Source: Sphingomonas folli (GTDB lineage Bacteria; Pseudomonadota; Alphaproteobacteria; Sphingomonadales; Sphingomonadaceae). Taken from it: a stretch of 64,000 bases of DNA. The number at the start of each line of letters is the position of its first letter. Position 1 is the first letter of the stretch. The translations under genes and the position numbers were made by a program. Below are positions 9,059 through 17,213 of the stretch, piece by piece. The DNA lies in the NCBI RefSeq assembly GCF_019429525.1, contig NZ_JAHXZL010000009.1:150546-214545 (forward strand), given 5' to 3'. The notes beneath the pieces are model-generated. The model saw only the letters and a program-made list of their open reading frames with translations, made no database searches and had not been told where the DNA came from.

Positions 9059-10066
9059 TCAGCGATCGATCCCGATCGTCAGCGCCGCGCCCGAGCCCGG
9101 CCGCGCGTCCCCGGCGACGCGCGCGCGCCACGCCAGCGTCGCGCGCGCGTGCCCGAGCCGCAGCGTCGCGGTCGGGCCGAGGTCGAGCCGCCCGGCACCG
9201 CGCTGCGCCGCGCCCCAGGCGCCGACGCCGAGCCGCAGCGTGGCACCGTCGCGAGTCGCGACCGGCCGCTCGAGACTCACCGCGCTGTCGGCGTAGCCGC
9301 CGCGCCGCTCGATCGCGCCGGCCTGGACATAGCCGTCCAGCAGGGCGCCGGCACCGATCGCCCGATCGCTGATCCCGCCCGTCGCGCCGAGGCCCCAGCC
9401 GCCGCGCAGGCCGGCCACGCCGACGCGGCGCTCGGCCAGCAGCCGGAGCGGCAGCGTGCGCGGCTGCCACTCGACCGCGGCGATCGCCTCGCGCTCGCGC
9501 GCCCGCACGGCGGACACCAGCCGCAGCGAGACCGCCAGGCGCGCGTCGTCGTCGATCACCCTGGCGACCCGGGCACCCACCTGCGCCCCGCCGAGCTGCG
9601 GCGCGGCGGTACTCGTCGCCGCGCCGCCGCGTAGCAGCAGCCAGCCGGTCTGCGACCAGCGCGGCGCCGCGTCGGCCCCGATCGGCGGCGCGGTGCCGTC
9701 GAGGCCGAGCGACGTCGGTCCACCCGATGGCCGATGGTCAGGCTCGGCCGGTCTCGCGGGCGGGAGCGCTGGCGGCGCCACGCTCCGGGCCGCGAGGATC
9801 AGCCGCGGGGATCGGGTCGGCGGGTGCGGGGCGGCCGGACGTGGCACCGCGACGTGACCGGGTCGACGCTCGGGTGCTACCGACGCGCCCACGATGGTTC
9901 CGGGGCGCGGGGCGAGCGGGGCGGTCGGTCGCGGCGCGATCACCGACGCCGCGATCGCCGCGCGACGGGCCGCCGGCGCCCGCTCCTGCCACAGCCACGC
10001 CGCCCGCGCGCTCACCCAGAGCGCGAGCAGCAGCCCCCAGCAGCGCAGCGCGCGCCCGCGTCTCAC
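9059..10066 (-). CDS. NfrA C-terminal-domain-like outer-membrane protein
   Basis: A 335-residue protein with an N-terminal signal/anchor (LRCWGLLLALWVSARAAWL), a long Pro/Arg/Ala-rich linker to about residue 140, then a beta-rich domain containing LGGAQVGARVAR, REREAIAAVEWQP, ERRVGVAGLRGGW and RVAGDARPGSGAALTI. This layout resembles the C-terminal outer-membrane domain of NfrA, the phage N4 receptor/exopolysaccharide secretion protein. GTG 10066 overlaps the stop of the glycosyltransferase gene. It is much shorter than enterobacterial NfrA and lacks its tetratricopeptide portion. The role in glycan export is inferred from this partner. Confidence 0.65.
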   Translation of the reverse strand: MRRGRALRCWGLLLALWVSARAAWLWQERAPAARRAAIAASVIAPRPTAPLAPRPGTIVGASVAPERRPGHVAVPRPAAPHPPTRSPRLILAARSVAPPALPPARPAEPDHRPSGGPTSLGLDGTAPPIGADAAPRWSQTGWLLLRGGAATSTAAPQLGGAQVGARVARVIDDDARLAVSLRLVSAVRAREREAIAAVEWQPRTLPLRLLAERRVGVAGLRGGWGLGATGGISDRAIGAGALLDGYVQAGAIERRGGYADSAVSLERPVATRDGATLRLGVGAWGAAQRGAGRLDLGPTATLRLGHARATLAWRARVAGDARPGSGAALTIGIDR

Positions 10067-11388
10067 GGCACGTCCGGGAAGCGATGCGCGGTCTTCTCCC
10101 ACCGCAGCGGCGCGCCGCGCAGCGCCGCGACGTGAAGCCGCGCCGCGCGCCATGCCGACAACACCAGCACCGCGTTGGCGACCGCGATCCGCGGCAGCGC
10201 GCGCAGTCCCTCGCGCCAGCCATAGGCCGCCGCGGTCAGCCGCGCGCGCGCGACCAGCCGCCAGCCGAGCAGCACGGCGTTGATCGCGAGCATCGCGCGC
10301 AGCCCGCGCGGCGGCATCGGCGGCGAGTCGCCGCGCCAGTGATGCCCCGCGGCGCTCATCGCCGCCAACGCGACCGCGGTATAGCCGGCCGTCACCGCGG
10401 CGGCGGCGAGCGGCGCGCGCCGGTCGCGCCAGCGCATCCAGCGCTCGGCGACGCGGCGCGCGCCCCAGCCGGTGCGATCCCAGCCCGCGAGCGCGATGCC
10501 GCCGACCCAGCGCGCTTTCTGCCGCACCGCGCCCGGCAGCGTGTCGGGGAAATAGGCGCGGGTCGCGATCAGCCCGCCGGCGGCATCGCGCCACCGCGTG
10601 AACCGCACCGTCAGCCCGAGCGCCGCCGCGCGCAGCCCGAGCTCATAGTCCTCGGTGAGACTGTCGGCCGCGAAGGGCAGGCCGTTCGCCGCCGCGAGCT
10701 GCTCCAGCGCGGCGTAGCGGATCGCGCAGCCGACCCCCGCGAGCGGCAGCGCGGCACCGAGTGCGCCGCGCGCCACCAGGTCGCGCGCGTGGGTCTCGGC
10801 GAACTCGTCGGCGTAATGGCCGGTGATCCAGCGTCGCGCCGGGTCGATCAGCGGCAGCACCGGCAGCTGCACCAGCGCCGCGTCGCGCAGCGCGTCCGCC
10901 GCCGCGCGCGGCTCGAGCGGGTGGACCATGTCCTCGGCGTCGTGGAGCACCACCGCGTCGGGGCGCCAGTCGCGGTCGGCGGCGAGCACGCGCCAGAGCT
11001 GGTTGAGACAGTCCGCCTTGGTGGTGGGGCCATCGCGCGCGCCGACGACGAGGCGCAGCCGCGCGTCGTCCACGGCGCGCACCGCGGCCGCGGTGGCGGG
11101 GTCGTTCGGGTAGCAGCCGACATAGATCCGATAGTCGCCATGATCGTAGCGCGCGAGCGTCGCCCGGAGCATCGCCCCGATCACGCGCTCCTCCCGCCAC
11201 GCCGGGACGAACAGCGCGAACCGCAGCGGCGGGGTGCCCGCCGGCACGCGCAACACGCGATCCGGTCGCCGCGCGGCCGCGGCGATCAGGTCGAGCAGCA
11301 GGTCGTCGAGCCCGAGCAGGAGCAGCGTGACCGCGGCGAACAGCGCCGCCTCGGCCGCGACCCGGTCGAGCAGGGCGACCGCGCTCAC
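10063..11388 (-). CDS. NfrB-like GT2 family glycosyltransferase
   Basis: A 441-residue inner-membrane glycosyltransferase. An N-terminal membrane helix (residues 14-35) precedes the GT2 catalytic domain with VPAWREE (61-67), HDAEDMVHP (acidic metal site, 149-157), TEDYELG (catalytic acid, 245-251) and QKARWVGG (acceptor QxxRW, 290-297); several further membrane helices follow. The terminal WEKTAHRFP is characteristic of NfrB-type enzymes. Enterobacterial NfrB continues into a c-di-GMP-binding MshEN domain, which is absent here. GTG start at 11388. Probably polymerises and exports a polysaccharide through the NfrA-like protein encoded next to it. Confidence 0.78.
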   Translation of the reverse strand: MSAVALLDRVAAEAALFAAVTLLLLGLDDLLLDLIAAAARRPDRVLRVPAGTPPLRFALFVPAWREERVIGAMLRATLARYDHGDYRIYVGCYPNDPATAAAVRAVDDARLRLVVGARDGPTTKADCLNQLWRVLAADRDWRPDAVVLHDAEDMVHPLEPRAAADALRDAALVQLPVLPLIDPARRWITGHYADEFAETHARDLVARGALGAALPLAGVGCAIRYAALEQLAAANGLPFAADSLTEDYELGLRAAALGLTVRFTRWRDAAGGLIATRAYFPDTLPGAVRQKARWVGGIALAGWDRTGWGARRVAERWMRWRDRRAPLAAAAVTAGYTAVALAAMSAAGHHWRGDSPPMPPRGLRAMLAINAVLLGWRLVARARLTAAAYGWREGLRALPRIAVANAVLVLSAWRAARLHVAALRGAPLRWEKTAHRFPDVP

Positions 11389-11706
11389 CGGACCGCCGCG
11401 AGGACGACCGCTCGGCCGGGGGTGATCATCGCGGCTGGACTGTGGCCGATCGGCAACGTTCGCGAGAAAGCGTTAACGCCGGCGAACAAAGCGACCGGGC
11501 GCGCGTTAGCCGCCGCGGTCCCTTTCCCCCTTTCGGGACCGGTGCCGACCCCAAGCCGGTACTGGCCGCGTCGCGGCGTTCGTGGCGACGCGGCCGAACC
11601 GCGGGGGACCAGCGAAGGCGCGACGTCGCTGCACACCCGATCGTTATAGGGGCGTCACGCGACCGCGCCGCGGGGCCGGGTCGCCCCGCGCCCCGCTACG
11701 GCGAGA
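11389..11706. other. 318-base gap, no gene seen
   Basis: Lies between the GTG start of the NfrB-like gene and the 3' end of bamE, both on the minus strand. Frames that are open here have the arginine/alanine composition of high-GC non-coding frames. It should contain the promoter for the glycosyltransferase unit, but I cannot identify a convincing -35/-10 pair. A CTATAAC element on the minus strand near 11645-11651 is the only AT-rich candidate. Confidence 0.5.
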
Positions 11707-12183
11707 TCAGGGACCGGTGCCGCCGCCGCCCGGGCCGCCGCCGGCGCCGCCCGCGCCCGCCGCGCCGACCGTCCCGATGTTGCCGAACAGGTCCTGGAAG
11801 AAGCCGCGCCTGCGCCCGAGCGTCGGCGTGGTCTTGCCGTCGGGCTTGAGCGCGACGACCTGGTCGATCCCCGACTTGCGCACCGCGCTGACGTTGCCGG
11901 CCTGGTCGAAGCTGATCTGCATCGTCAGCTGGTCGCGCGGCTTGGGCGGGGTGAAGGCGAGGTTGCGGCTGTCGCGCGAGACATAATACCAGTCGCCCTG
12001 GTTGAACTGGCTGGCGAAGCTGGGCGTGCCGAGCGTGGCGAGCACCGACTGGCGGTTGTCCACCCCGGGCTGGATCGAGTTCACCAGGTCGGCGTCGACG
12101 ATATAGCCCTGGTGCGAGCGAAGCGGCGTGCACCCGGCGGCGAGCACGCCGGCAACCAGGGCGAGGGGAAGAAGGGGGCGCAT
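11707..12183 (-). CDS. bamE: Outer membrane assembly lipoprotein BamE (SmpA/OmlA)
   Basis: A 158-residue lipoprotein with a lipobox near residues 14-18 (VLAAGC) and the SmpA/OmlA domain: SHQGYIVDADLVNSIQPGVD, LATLGTPSF and GDWYYVSRDSRN are the core BamE motifs. BamE supports the BAM complex that folds outer-membrane beta-barrels. The C-terminus extends into a glycine-rich tail (about the last 25 residues), unlike enterobacterial BamE. ATG 12183; divergent from the ubiquinol-cytochrome c chaperone gene, as in other sphingomonads. Confidence 0.9.
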   Translation of the reverse strand: MRPLLPLALVAGVLAAGCTPLRSHQGYIVDADLVNSIQPGVDNRQSVLATLGTPSFASQFNQGDWYYVSRDSRNLAFTPPKPRDQLTMQISFDQAGNVSAVRKSGIDQVVALKPDGKTTPTLGRRRGFFQDLFGNIGTVGAAGAGGAGGGPGGGGTGP

Positions 12184-12315
12184 CGATACTCCGCGGAAAC
12201 CCAGCCGCCCGCCCGCGCGACACGCGCGCGTGGACATTGCGGCCTCGCGCCTCAATATGCCGGCGCGCGGGGCGAGACAAGCGCCGCGCCCGATGGTCGA
12301 GAGGAAGTGCGTCAG

Positions 12316-12837
12316 GTGGGTTGGCTGAGTGGGTGGCTGCGGCGGCGCGGACCGCGCGATGCGGCGTTGCCGCTGTACGACGCGGTGGTGGCGCGCGCGC
12401 GCCAGCCGCACTGGTATCTCGACGGCGCGGTGCCCGACACGCTCGACGGCCGCTTCGACATGGTCGCCGCGGTGCTGGCGATGGTGCTGCTGCGGCTCGA
12501 GCAGGTGCCCGACGGCACCGACGCCTCGGTGCGGCTGACCGAGCGTTTCGTCGACGACATGGACGCGCAGGTGCGCCAGATCGGCTTCGGCGACATGGTC
12601 GTGGGCAAGCATGTCGGCCGGATGATGGGGATGCTGGGCGGCCGGCTCGGCGTCTATCGCGACGGGTTGGCGGCGCAAGGCGACGCCGACCTCGACGCGG
12701 CGCTGGTGCGCAACCTCTATCGCGGGGTCGCCCCCGACGCCGCCGCGCTGGCGCACGTGCGCGGCGAGCTCAAGGCGCTGCGCCGCGCGCTCGACCCGCT
12801 CGGCGTGACCGAGATGATGGAAGGACGACTGGCGTGA
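12316..12837 (+). CDS. Ubiquinol-cytochrome c chaperone family protein
   Basis: A 173-residue protein related to mitochondrial Cbp3/UQCC1, an assembly factor for cytochrome bc1. Visible motifs are ARAREPHWY-like ARARQPHWYLDGAVPDT, DGRFDMVAAVLAMVLLRL, FVDDMDAQVRQIGFGDMVVGKHV and MLGGRLGVYRDGL, all typical of this family. I chose GTG 12316 (GWLSGWL); GTG 12307 is an alternative three codons upstream. GAGAGGAAG upstream serves as the ribosome binding site. The stop overlaps the DUF177 start (GTGA), so the two are coupled. Confidence 0.85.
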   Translation: MGWLSGWLRRRGPRDAALPLYDAVVARARQPHWYLDGAVPDTLDGRFDMVAAVLAMVLLRLEQVPDGTDASVRLTERFVDDMDAQVRQIGFGDMVVGKHVGRMMGMLGGRLGVYRDGLAAQGDADLDAALVRNLYRGVAPDAAALAHVRGELKALRRALDPLGVTEMMEGRLA

Positions 12838-13361
12838 CGATCGAGTTCTCCCGCGTCGAGCGACTCGACACGATCGGCGGCGAGGACCGCCGCGTGACGA
12901 TCGCGGCCGACGCCGACGAGCGCGCCGCGCTGGCCCGCCGCTTCGACCTGGTCGCGGTCGAGCGGCTCGAGGGCGCGTTCGCGGTGCGGCGCGACGCCGC
13001 GGGCGTGCTGGTGCACGGCACCGTCCGCGCCGCGGTGGTGCAGGCCTGCTCGGTCACCGGCGACCCGCTGCCCGCCACGATCGACGAGCCCGTGGCGCTC
13101 CGCTTCGTCGCGCCGGGGGCGGGTGGCGACGACGAGATCGAGCTCGGCGGCGACTCGATCGACACGGTCGAGCTCGAGGGCGGGGGGGTCGACCTGGGCG
13201 AGACCGCGGCGGAGACCATGGCGCTCGCGCTCGATCCCTTCCCGCGCGGCCCGCGCGCGGCGGGGGTGCTGCGCGCGGCGGGCGTGCTGAGCGAGGAGGA
13301 GGCGGGGCCGTTCGGCGCGCTCGCCGGGCTCAGGGCCAGGCTCGCGGCGCCGGAGGATTGA
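12834..13361 (+). CDS. DUF177 (YceD-like) protein
   Basis: A 175-residue protein of the DUF177/YceD family, implicated in 23S rRNA accumulation. It carries VQACSVTGDPLPATIDEPVALRF, the family's central Cys-x-Val-Thr-Gly element (shown here in part only), an acidic middle (DDEIELGGDSIDTVELEG) and a C-terminal LALDPFPRGPRA segment, the usual end of the family. GTG start at 12834 overlaps the chaperone stop. In many bacteria this gene precedes rpmF-plsX; here it follows the chaperone gene and ends the unit. Confidence 0.82.
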   Translation: MTIEFSRVERLDTIGGEDRRVTIAADADERAALARRFDLVAVERLEGAFAVRRDAAGVLVHGTVRAAVVQACSVTGDPLPATIDEPVALRFVAPGAGGDDEIELGGDSIDTVELEGGGVDLGETAAETMALALDPFPRGPRAAGVLRAAGVLSEEEAGPFGALAGLRARLAAPED

Positions 13362-13570
13362 GCCGCCTCTGTCGGGCGCGATGGCGTCGACCGCGGGCCG
13401 CGCCGGCCCCGCCCGCGCGACCGCCACGACGTGGTCCGCCACGTCGCCGACCGTCACCGCTGGCGGGGTGCGCGCGGTCCCATGCCAGCAGCGGCGCCGC
13501 GGCGCGCGCGTCATAGACGTCAGCGGCGACGCCGGCCGAGCGCGCGTGGGCGGCCGCCGCGCCGGGCGGG

Positions 13571-15043
13571 TCAGAACAGGCCGGGCTGGTCGCGCTGTGC
13601 CGCGCTCGGGTGGGGCACGGTGAGCGCGCGGTCGGCGGGGGCGAACAGCCGGGTCGAGCGCGACAGCGCGGCGCTGGTGCCGATCCGCGTGCAGCTGCGC
13701 CCCGCGATATAGTCGAGCGCGGTCCGCAGCGCGCTCTCGGTCGGGTCGCCGAGCGCGTGGGAGACGTCGTCGTCCGCCTGGCAGCTCGCCTCGACCTTGG
13801 TGGCGAGGCCGTTGAAATAGTCGCCCTGCCGCGCCGAGTTCTGCAGCGCGATCGAAACCGCGAGCAGCCGGTCGTCGGTGCACGACGGATTGTCGAACGG
13901 GATCTGTCCGACCGGCTTGCCATAGGTGTTGCTGCCGATCAGCGCGACGTCGGCGTGGAGATAGGGGATCAGCGCGTTGATGACATATTCGCTCGCCGAG
14001 GCGGTCGCGCCCGTGCCGATGAAGGCGACGCGGGTCGGCGCGATCGCCTGCGCCTCGCGGCGGAAGTAGCGGATCTCGTCCTGGCTCGACTTGGACGGGC
14101 GATAGCTGGTGTAGGCCTGCACGTCCGAGGTCGAGCGCGCGCCGCCGAGCAGGTCGGTGAAGGTCTCGGCGGTGGAGAGCAGCCCGCCGCCATTGTAGCG
14201 CAGGTCAATCACCAGGTCGGTCACGCCCTGCGCGCGGAAGGTCGCGAAGGCGCTGCGCAGCTGGTCGTCGGCGCTGGCGATGAAGGTGCGCAGGTTGATG
14301 TAGCCGACCTTGCGCCCGTCCGACTCGAGCACCTTGGCGCCGTACCGGGTCGATACCGGCGTCAGCGAGTAATCGGCGGTGGTCAGAGACACCACGCGCG
14401 TGCCGGCGGGATCGCTCACCCGCAGCACGCGCTGGCTGCCCGGCGTCGAATCGTCGAACACCGCGTTCAGCGCCGCATTGTCGTTCTTGGCGACGATGTC
14501 GCTGATGTCGCGCAAGTTGGCGGTCGAGGTGCCGATCGCGAGGATCTGCGCGCCGCGGTCGATCCCGGCGGCGAGCGCCGGCGCGTTCTCGAATGCCTCG
14601 CTCACGTACAGGCGGTTGGTCGAGTCGAAGGCGAGCCGCACGCCGATGCCCGCGGTCTTGCCCGAGGCGAAATAGGCCGCGTCTGCCGCCGCCGAGGTGA
14701 CGTAGGTGAAATAGCGGTCGCGGTTCTGCGCGCGCGCCGGCGCGGTGAGCGCGTCGACATAATCGTCGAGCGTGGAGTAACTCGCCGGGTCGACGTTGCC
14801 GGCGAGCAGTTCCGGGTAACGGTACCATTCGTTGAGGATGGAGAAGGCCCAGTCCTGCCGCGCGCGCAGCGCGCAGCCGCCGGTGCTACCCGTACTGCCG
14901 CTTCCGCTGCCACTTCCGCCGCCGCCGACCACGGTCGACCCGCCACCGGTGCCGACTCCGCTGGCCCGATCATCGCCGCCGCCGCACCCTGCCAGCATGC
15001 CAGCCAGCGCGAGCGCGCCCACCCACCGCGGTGTACGCATCAC
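13571..15043 (-). CDS. S41-family tail-specific protease, lipoprotein
   Basis: A 490-residue lipoprotein: lipobox LAGC (residues 17-20), then a Gly/Ser-rich flexible linker (21-56). A PDZ-like region follows (about 130-230) and then the S41 catalytic core with LVIDLRYNGGGLL (277-289), the SASE box at 349-352 holding the nucleophile serine, and YGKPVGQ with the general-base lysine at about 376. It is anchored to the envelope and likely processes C-termini of exported proteins. Minus-strand leader has AGGAG about 6 bases before ATG 15043 and a TATACA -10-like box further up. Monocistronic. Confidence 0.88.
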   Translation of the reverse strand: MMRTPRWVGALALAGMLAGCGGGDDRASGVGTGGGSTVVGGGGSGSGSGSTGSTGGCALRARQDWAFSILNEWYRYPELLAGNVDPASYSTLDDYVDALTAPARAQNRDRYFTYVTSAAADAAYFASGKTAGIGVRLAFDSTNRLYVSEAFENAPALAAGIDRGAQILAIGTSTANLRDISDIVAKNDNAALNAVFDDSTPGSQRVLRVSDPAGTRVVSLTTADYSLTPVSTRYGAKVLESDGRKVGYINLRTFIASADDQLRSAFATFRAQGVTDLVIDLRYNGGGLLSTAETFTDLLGGARSTSDVQAYTSYRPSKSSQDEIRYFRREAQAIAPTRVAFIGTGATASASEYVINALIPYLHADVALIGSNTYGKPVGQIPFDNPSCTDDRLLAVSIALQNSARQGDYFNGLATKVEASCQADDDVSHALGDPTESALRTALDYIAGRSCTRIGTSAALSRSTRLFAPADRALTVPHPSAAQRDQPGLF

Positions 15044-15169
15044 CTACTCCTACGAACCCGCGCCATTCGTATCGCTGCGTCGGCTACTTGTATATGGCGG
15101 CGCCGCGCGACGCCCGCGGAGATCGGCCCGGACTGGCAACATCGCGGGACGATCTGCTAGCGTGGCGGC

Positions 15170-15523
15170 ATGATCGCGCGCTCCCTCCCCCCGCTCGTCC
15201 TCCCCGCGCTGCTCGCGCTCGCCGGCTGCGGCGGCAGCGAGACCGCCAACCAGGCCACGGCGGCGCCGCGCGGCGACTATGTCGCCAAGATGCAGGCGCT
15301 CAACGAGAAGGAACGCAACGTCGCGCTGTTCCGCGCCATCCGCGATGCCGGGCGCACGTGCCAGCAGGTCGAGCGCTCGGTCGCGACCGACCCGGTCGCG
15401 GGCAAGGCCGCCTGGGTCGCGACCTGCGACGATCGGTCGGCGTGGCTGGTCACCCTGAGCGACGACGGCACCGCCACCGTCACCGACGCGCGCGCGATCG
15501 CGGGGCGCGGCGCCGCCGGCTGA
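15170..15523 (+). CDS. Small putative lipoprotein, unknown function
   Basis: A 117-residue protein with a lipobox (LALAGC, Cys about residue 20) and a small globular part with three further cysteines (GRTCQQVER, WVATCDDRS). The pattern of a secreted, disulfide-capable lipoprotein is clear but I do not recognise the family. It lies divergently to the S41 protease and converges on the M23 peptidase with 17 bases between stops. Confidence 0.65.
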   Translation: MIARSLPPLVLPALLALAGCGGSETANQATAAPRGDYVAKMQALNEKERNVALFRAIRDAGRTCQQVERSVATDPVAGKAAWVATCDDRSAWLVTLSDDGTATVTDARAIAGRGAAG

Positions 15524-15540
15524 GCCGCCCGCGGGCTCGT

Positions 15541-17010
15541 CTATCCGATCAGCCGCGCAATCTTGGCGCGCATCGCGCGGATCGTCTCGGCGGGCAGCGT
15601 CTGCACGCTCGACAGCGACAGCGTGCGCGGGTTGACCGGCTGGCCGTTCTTCCACACCTCCCAGTGCAGGTGCGGCCCGGTCGAGATGCCGGTCGAGCCG
15701 ACATAGCCGATCACCTGGCCGCGACGCACGCGCGCGCCCTGGCCGACCGCGAAGCGGCTCATATGGCCGTAGCCGGTGACGAGTCCGCCGCCGTGCGCCA
15801 GCTTGATGAAATTGCCGTAGCCGCCGGCGCGCCCGGCGAACTGCACCACGCCGTCGACCGCGGCGTAGATCGGGCTGCCGTAGGGCGCGCCGATGTCGGT
15901 GCCCTTGTGCATCCGCATGAAGCCGAGCAGCGGGTGCATCCGCATGCCGAAGGTGGAGGTGATCCGCCCCGCCACCGGCATCCCCATCGCGCCGCGGCGC
16001 TCGATCGTGCCCGACGGATCGAGCATCTGCCCGCCCTCGCCGTCCCGGTCGCCCCAGCGCACCAGCCGCACCTGGCGGCGGCCGTGCGCCAGCCCGGCAT
16101 ATTGCAGCTGGCCGACCTCGACCTCGCCGGTCGCGGCGCGCGCCTGGTCGGCGACGATGTCGAAGCGGTCGTCGCTGGCCAGCTGCCCCATCGGCAGCTG
16201 CGCCGCGATCGCCTTGATGAATGTCTCGACCACGCGCGCGGGCACGCCCGCGGCACGCGCGGAGCGATACAATCCCGCGCCGACCGTGCCGGTGACGTGG
16301 AGCGGGGTGCGGTCGATCGCGATCGACTGGCGGTCGAGCACCAGCCCCTCGCCGGCGCGCTGCACCACCAGCCGGAGGTCGAACGCGGCGCGGAAGGCGA
16401 GTCGCTCGAGCGGGCGCGGCTGGAACTTGGTCGGGCGGCGGCCGAGCGTCAGCGCCAGCATCGTGCCCGGCTTGAGCGAGTCGAGCGCCACCGCGTCGCC
16501 GACCAGCCCGGCAATCCGCCCCGCCTCGCCGCCGCCGACGCCGGCGCGCTGGAGCGCGGTGCGCAGCGTGTCGCCGTCCGCGAGCGCGGCGCTGAGGTCG
16601 ATCTGCGGGCGCTCGGGCGTCTCGGCGAGCGGGCGCACCAGCGCGCTCGCCGCCATCCGCCGCCCCGTCGTGGCGCCGAGCGCGAGCGGCGCGATCCCCT
16701 GGGTGCGGGCTTCCTCCAGGCTGGCGCGGTCGCCCGCCGCGGCGAGGTCGCCGGTGATCGCGGGCAGGCCGGGGTTGAGCTGCCACGCGCCCCAGCACAG
16801 GGCCGCGCAGGTGGCGAGCCCGCGCCACCAGGTGCGGCTGCCGATGTCCTGGCCGAGGTCGGGGGTCCAGTCGGTGCGCGCCAGTGCGACCCGGGCGCGA
16901 TCGAGCGCGCCGCGCTCGGCGAGCGGCACCAGCTGGCGTCCGAACGCGCGGCCGGTGCCGCGCCCGCCGGCGCCCGCCAGCTCCAACCCCTGATCGTCGC
17001 GCAAGAACAC
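15541..17010 (-). CDS. M23-family peptidoglycan endopeptidase, membrane-anchored
   Basis: A 489-residue envelope protein with one transmembrane segment (about residues 59-77, WWRGLATCAALCWGAWQL) and a C-terminal lysostaphin-type M23 domain. Zinc ligands are visible in MRMHKGTDIGAPYG (His and Asp) and in TGPHLHWEVW (HxH motif). The middle, with DTLRTALQRAGV and LKPGTMLALTLG, resembles the OapA/LysM-like region of MepM/NlpD-type proteins. Probably cleaves peptide cross-links during growth or division. GTG start at 17010. A CtrA-like site lies upstream (17085-17100). Confidence 0.85.
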   Translation of the reverse strand: MFLRDDQGLELAGAGGRGTGRAFGRQLVPLAERGALDRARVALARTDWTPDLGQDIGSRTWWRGLATCAALCWGAWQLNPGLPAITGDLAAAGDRASLEEARTQGIAPLALGATTGRRMAASALVRPLAETPERPQIDLSAALADGDTLRTALQRAGVGGGEAGRIAGLVGDAVALDSLKPGTMLALTLGRRPTKFQPRPLERLAFRAAFDLRLVVQRAGEGLVLDRQSIAIDRTPLHVTGTVGAGLYRSARAAGVPARVVETFIKAIAAQLPMGQLASDDRFDIVADQARAATGEVEVGQLQYAGLAHGRRQVRLVRWGDRDGEGGQMLDPSGTIERRGAMGMPVAGRITSTFGMRMHPLLGFMRMHKGTDIGAPYGSPIYAAVDGVVQFAGRAGGYGNFIKLAHGGGLVTGYGHMSRFAVGQGARVRRGQVIGYVGSTGISTGPHLHWEVWKNGQPVNPRTLSLSSVQTLPAETIRAMRAKIARLIG

Positions 17011-17084
17011 GCCGGCCGCCGCCTTCCGTCACGCGCCGAACCTACCCCCCGGCGCTTGGGTGCGAGCGTTGTGGAGAAGAGGTG

Positions 17085-17100
17085 CTAAAGTCAAATTAAC
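17085..17100. promoter_or_regulatory. Candidate CtrA-binding site
   Basis: CTAA-N7-TTAAC, one base from the alphaproteobacterial CtrA consensus TTAA-N7-TTAAC. It is in the 203-base divergent gap between the M23 peptidase (start 17010) and the Suv3-like helicase (start 17214). AT-rich DNA is scarce in this genome, which makes the match more noticeable, but single sites are weak evidence. Confidence 0.3.
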
Positions 17101-17213
17101 CGCGCCTCGCCGCGGCGATCGCTGCGGCGGGACGGTCGTGTCCAGCGGCGGGCCGCGCGCGCGGACTGAGCGCGATTGCATCGCGCCGCCACAGACCCGA
17201 TGTAGTCTGGGTC

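Noticed and set aside
8052..9470. Upstream extension of the TIGR02186 frame
   Set aside because: The extension is a shadow of the TauE gene; the GTG at 8051 with GTGA overlap and a signal peptide fits much better.
16235..16255. GG-10 bases-GC pattern inside the M23 peptidase gene
   Set aside because: It lacks the TGCA of the -12 element and lies within coding sequence; GC-rich DNA gives such patterns by chance.
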